Shown here: piece by piece, positions 60,563 through 64,000 of the stretch
Layout: every line of letters starts with the position of its first letter
Position numbering within the stretch: the stretch's first letter is position 1
Source: Druceiella hillmani
Lineage: Eukaryota > Arthropoda > Insecta > Lepidoptera > Hepialidae
Assembly: GCA_039881145.1 (NCBI GenBank)
Contig: JAYKKI010000004.1
Coordinates: forward strand, 43,371,001 to 43,435,000
Reading direction: 5' to 3'
DNA: 64,000 bases
Program-made: the position numbers and the translations under genes
The notes under the pieces: model-generated
Databases searched by the model: none
What the model was told of the DNA's origin: nothing
The model's input: the letters and a program-made list of their open reading frames with translations, nothing else

Positions 60563-60997
60563 CTAACATAACCACTCCTGATCATTTATGTTGCTCTCCA
60601 AATTCGGGAAAACGTTCGCAATCAACTCTGCCTCCGTAGTAACTGGATGACAAAGTTCTTCATTGAATTCAATTTGTCCATCTCTATCAGTTACAACTCG
60701 ACCTTCTCCAATTTCCAGCAGCTTACTTGCATAAGTACCAGATTCCTGGTCATTATAAAGATGAACTCGCATGTTACACGTCAAACGAAACTTTTCAACT
60801 CGGGTCCATAGCGTTGATGATTTCAGACAAGCATCGATTTCGTCAGCCGGTGTGCCTCTTTCAATAACTGGCAGCGTTTGTCTGAAATCACCAGCCAGTA
60901 AAACAACAACTCCACCCATTACAGCCTGGTTGCCGCGAATATCTTGTAAGCTGCGATTTACAGTTGGAGCCTGCTCAGTAGTTAAGTTCAAAGGCAA
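60563..60997 (-). pseudogene. Helitron helicase, middle part lacking Walker B
   Basis: This frame continues the helicase after the frameshift: PLNLTTEQAPTVN, then directly RSLQDIRGNQAVMGGVVVLL, AGDFRQTLPVIERGT, DEIDACLKSSTLW, LTCNMRVHL and NVFPNLESNINDQEWL. In related helicases about 40 residues with the Walker B 'WDE' motif lie between the TT-E--PTCN segment and DR-L-DIRGN. They are cleanly missing here, in frame, at about 60955. The frame ends at a TAG (60563-60565); similarity resumes beyond it. Confidence 0.88.
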
Positions 60998-61530
60998 ATT
61001 TGAACACTGAATGTGCTGCTCGTCCGCCAGTATGCAGCGTTGCAGCGATACCCGAGGATGCTACTGCAAGAGCTATTTTACGGTCTTTGCTAAAATGGGT
61101 CAACAAAAAGTTCAAAACAAACGTCTTGCCTGTACCTCCCGGTGCATCCAAGAAAAAGAGTCCTCCTTCTTCACTGTTGATGCGGCGCAAAATCGTGTCA
61201 ACTACGTGTCGCTGCTCGGGAAGTAACCTTGGATCCATATCATTTACATGGATTTGTAATGCTCCGACGTCATAATCTAATTCCCTTACCACTTCGCTAG
61301 ACAACTCTCCACTTCGCTGCGGTATTGGTAATCCGAAATCAGACAATCTTTTCCCCGACAATGATATTATTTTATCTTCAATCAGTTTTAGGCATTGGTT
61401 GGTAACTATGTCGGAGCCCGAACTTTGCAGTTGTAGCCTGTGTGCAATATCTTCTGACAATGCGTTCTTATTTGTTCCACATTTGAAGTGGGTCAGACGG
61501 CCCGCAAGTGCTAATATACACTGTTCTACG
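60975..61530 (-). pseudogene. Helitron helicase, N-terminal part
   Basis: Family similarity covers roughly the last 185 residues of the 248-codon frame that extends to 61721; the codons upstream of about 61530 look unrelated. Motifs: EDIAHRLQLQSSGSD, LIEDKIISLSGKRLSDFGLP, RELDYDVGALQ, LPEQRHVVDTILRRIN, Walker A DAPGGTGKTFVLNFLL (GGTGKT at about 61122-61139) and VASSGIAATLHTGGRAAHSV. After AHSVFK one extra A/T pair at about 60996-60998 shifts the frame to a false ending (FAFELNY). Confidence 0.88.
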
Positions 61531-62943
61531 AATAAGGGATGGAATAAAAATTTAATATAAGGATATAAGTGTTTCCCCGCTAAAAACATTTGTAATAAAT
61601 AATAGTTTGTAATAATAAATAAAAATTGGGCTCTTATGTTAATTGCTCGATATATTATATAAATGATGAAATACGGAAAAGGTTTGAATCCAATATAGTG
61701 TAATCTGAACAGCAAAAACATAATAATATAACGTTTTAAGCAAAATAAAATATGCGTTAATCTAAATAATATTTTTAATTACCGAAAATATTAATTATAT
61801 TTCAGGAACATGTAATAAACTTTTAATTGAACGGGAGATAATTAATTAAATATCTAACAAAGCAACAAAAAAAAAGGAACTTAAGAAATTTTTCGGTAGA
61901 TGATACCAATATCAATCTAGCTACAGAAGTCACAGAGGTCATTTAGTATTTATTTTGCTTTCAAAATTTGCACGAAAGTTACACGCAAATAAACAAAGTA
62001 CCGTAAACATGTGTACCCTATGTTTTAACAGTGAACCTAAAATGTTACAAATCTCGCATTCTCTCAACTCGAAGAAGCGTGCCTCACGCACGTATGCAAT
62101 CTCTATGAACTCCTTTTCATACGTATTGCCACTCCCGATTTAAATCCGGCATCCGCCTGGGTCGAATTTCCTTTAGCACGCTTTCTGAATTTAAATCTAA
62201 GGAACATCGGCAACCTTAACTTGACGCAAATCGGCATCCTTGACGTGACTTAATATACTTCGTACACATTTTTAAATAAAAGTTTCCCTTAATTTGACAT
62301 TTTTTTTCAATTATACGCGTTTTTATTTTATTTTTATTTGAATGCTCATTATCATTATTATTTGTCAAAATGGTTTTATTAACGAAGAAAAATCCGTGTT
62401 GCTCTTACACAAATCAATCATCAAATAATAAGGGTTCCATCAAACAATTCCGACTTGCATTAAGACGCGTATAATTCATATCAGAAATAGCTTTATTTTC
62501 ACTGCGATGGTGAATAAAATATGACTGTCACGGCCAATACGCCCATGGAATAGACTAATATTTTTATAACATAAAAATTATATTACAATGAAAAATGTTA
62601 CTCCCTCTCAATATTGAGGATATTCGATATTTATTAACAAAAGACAAATAATTTAGTTTTGATTCTTACAGTCAAGTTAATAAATGTAACAGTTACAGCA
62701 GCAGCTTCTTCTTTGTTAACCAAATAGCGAGAAACTTTATGCTATTCTATCGTTCCGCTTTATATAATTTTGTCGTATTTTATTATAAGTTAGAACAACT
62801 GCTGTCAATTCCCCAGATAAACGATATTTTATCCACTTCCAATACTGTAAAAATCCTTAATTTAATATTGACCTGAAATAATGCATGCATTAATGGATAG
62901 CTGAGAAAAAAGAATATAATAAGCTTGAGAAAAAAAGTTAGTT
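61531..62943. other. AT-rich DNA, one GC-richer patch
   Basis: No gene is supported. The patch at 62060-62260 (CCTCACGCACGTATGC, GGCATCCGCCTGGGTCGAATTTCC, ATCGGCAACC…ATCGGCATCC) is more balanced in composition and contains a short imperfect duplication. It may be a TE fragment. Confidence 0.45.
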
Positions 62944-63107
<164 letters not shown>

Positions 63108-64000
63108 AGAAATTAATTAAAGTTTTCAGATATATATTTTTCCTTTGATTCCATAAACTTAAATAAGTCACATTAACTAGTTTGTGTTGTATACGTATAA
63201 CATTCTTTCATATCAGCCGCTGTAGAAAAAAACAATATTATTAAGTATGATAAAGTCAGACAGATAGACCTGCATGGTTTTAACGATAAACATAATTTAG
63301 TTTTTATTCATATTTATTGAACACATTTTTCCTAAAAACTAATAGTTTATTTATTAGCTTATATGAAACCAGTTCTGATACACACACTTACCCTAGAATG
63401 TAATAAAAATTAATTAGAGTACACGCTGAGGAATTAAAAAAATTACAAATTCCTCTCACGGTAAAATATTAAAAAAATGAAAAATAATTCAATGTATTTC
63501 ATTTGATCAATAATTAATTTATACATTTCTTCATCAATTATTTATCTCCGAACGAATTTATCCAATCTTCAGGTGTTCCAAAAAATTGGAACGAAAAAAG
63601 AATAGGAAAGAATATTTAGTTAAAATTAAACTAAAAATGATCAAAATTAAATTTTGTTTTCTTTTTAAATTTTGTTAAATTAAAATTGGTTATAAATTTA
63701 TACAAGTTTTATTTTGGACGTAAAACTAATTCCGGAACTCCGCAGTGTAATTTCTTATTTAAAGAATCAAGTTTCTTAATTGTTTAATCTACTCATACAT
63801 AATTAAATATCAAATTTTCACTATTTCGAAAAAAAGTTTAAAACCCGATAAATTCTAATATTTTTCACCAACAAACTTTGTCTGAAAGTGGATTAAAATA
63901 TTTCTTTTATAGATTTATATGCCGCCCATTCTGGGTTTCGACAATCCTTTGATTTCTAGGTAATGTTAATCCATCTAAAATTAAATTGAATTCTCATAAA
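63108..64000. other. AT-rich DNA, nothing recognised
   Basis: No supported feature up to the end of the window. Confidence 0.55.

Larger units (their letters stand above)
59868..61530 (-). mobile_element. 5'-truncated Helitron with helicase and 3' terminus (lineage 1)
   Basis: On the minus strand the element runs from LAGRLTHFKCGTNKNALSED near 61530, through a PIF1-type helicase, to a non-coding tail and a 3' terminus. The tail ends ACGCGGGCAATGCCGCGGGTAACAGCTAG, with a 5-bp stem (CGCGG-GCAATG-CCGCG) about 10 bases before the CTAG end at 59868-59871. The next base on that strand is T, giving CTRR|T as in Helitrons. The Rep (HUH) nuclease region is absent, so the copy is 5'-truncated. The helicase carries a frameshift, an internal deletion and three in-frame stops, so it is dead, although many motifs are still clear. 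Confidence 0.88.

Noticed and set aside
59868..61530. Active autonomous Helitron
   Set aside because: The Rep domain is absent and the helicase has a frameshift, three stops and an internal deletion.

Overview
This is a very AT-rich stretch of eukaryotic nuclear DNA. It has no operons, no dense coding and no confident host exon. It is littered with (TA)n microsatellites and decayed transposable elements. An arthropod source is likely and a lepidopteran (or close relative) is my best guess. The reasons are an insect-type Helitron end and helicase, Jockey and RTE LINEs, short repeats I associate with moth and butterfly genomes (an inverted-repeat element with ACCGACTTCAAAAAAG ends at 36.5-36.7 kb, and a 'CGGAACCCTTATAATTTCG...GTCTGTCCG' element at 8.5-9.0 kb), and the absence of prokaryotic features. 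The host assignment rests on recollection, not on a search.

Layout. 1-5.3 kb: featureless AT-rich DNA. 5.6-6.2 kb: weak fold-back repeat. 7.4-8.2 kb: a (TA)n tract abutting a Helitron-like 5' end, then a GC-rich block with a TATA box. 8.3-10.2 kb: degenerate ~110-bp tandem repeats split by a TE insertion. 10.7-12.0 kb: two (TA)n tracts enclosing a unit with a hairpin and ~790 bp of almost pure pyrimidine strand. 12-21 kb: sparse DNA. 21.07-22.97 kb (minus): 5'-truncated Jockey ORF2. 23.54-25.48 kb (plus): decayed RTE LINE carrying a ~460-bp insertion. 25.9 kb (minus) and 32.9-33.8 kb (plus): two Penelope-like 3' ends, each with a hammerhead-ribozyme-like motif. 30.6 kb: tRNA-Met-like SINE head. 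36.5-37.7 kb: small inverted-repeat element, then a tandem array containing a perfect 49-bp palindrome. 38.4-40.4 kb (minus): a cluster of decayed open frames I cannot identify. 41.3-45.4 kb: microsatellites and a short GC-rich tandem repeat. 53.1-55.2 kb (minus): decayed Helitron-like N-terminus plus PIF1 helicase of one lineage. 56.7 kb: two back-to-back hairpins. 59.87-61.5 kb (minus): a second Helitron lineage, with helicase and a recognisable 3' terminus inserted in a (TA)n tract. 62.9-63.1 kb: the last long (TA)n tract.

None of the coding remnants is intact, and the window reads as a graveyard of selfish elements. The most interesting items are the hammerhead-like motifs at the Penelope-like ends, the two diverged Helitron helicases (one missing its Walker B segment in an otherwise clean reading frame), several near-perfect hairpins with tiny loops that look like template-switch duplications, and the repeated contact between TE termini and (TA)n tracts.
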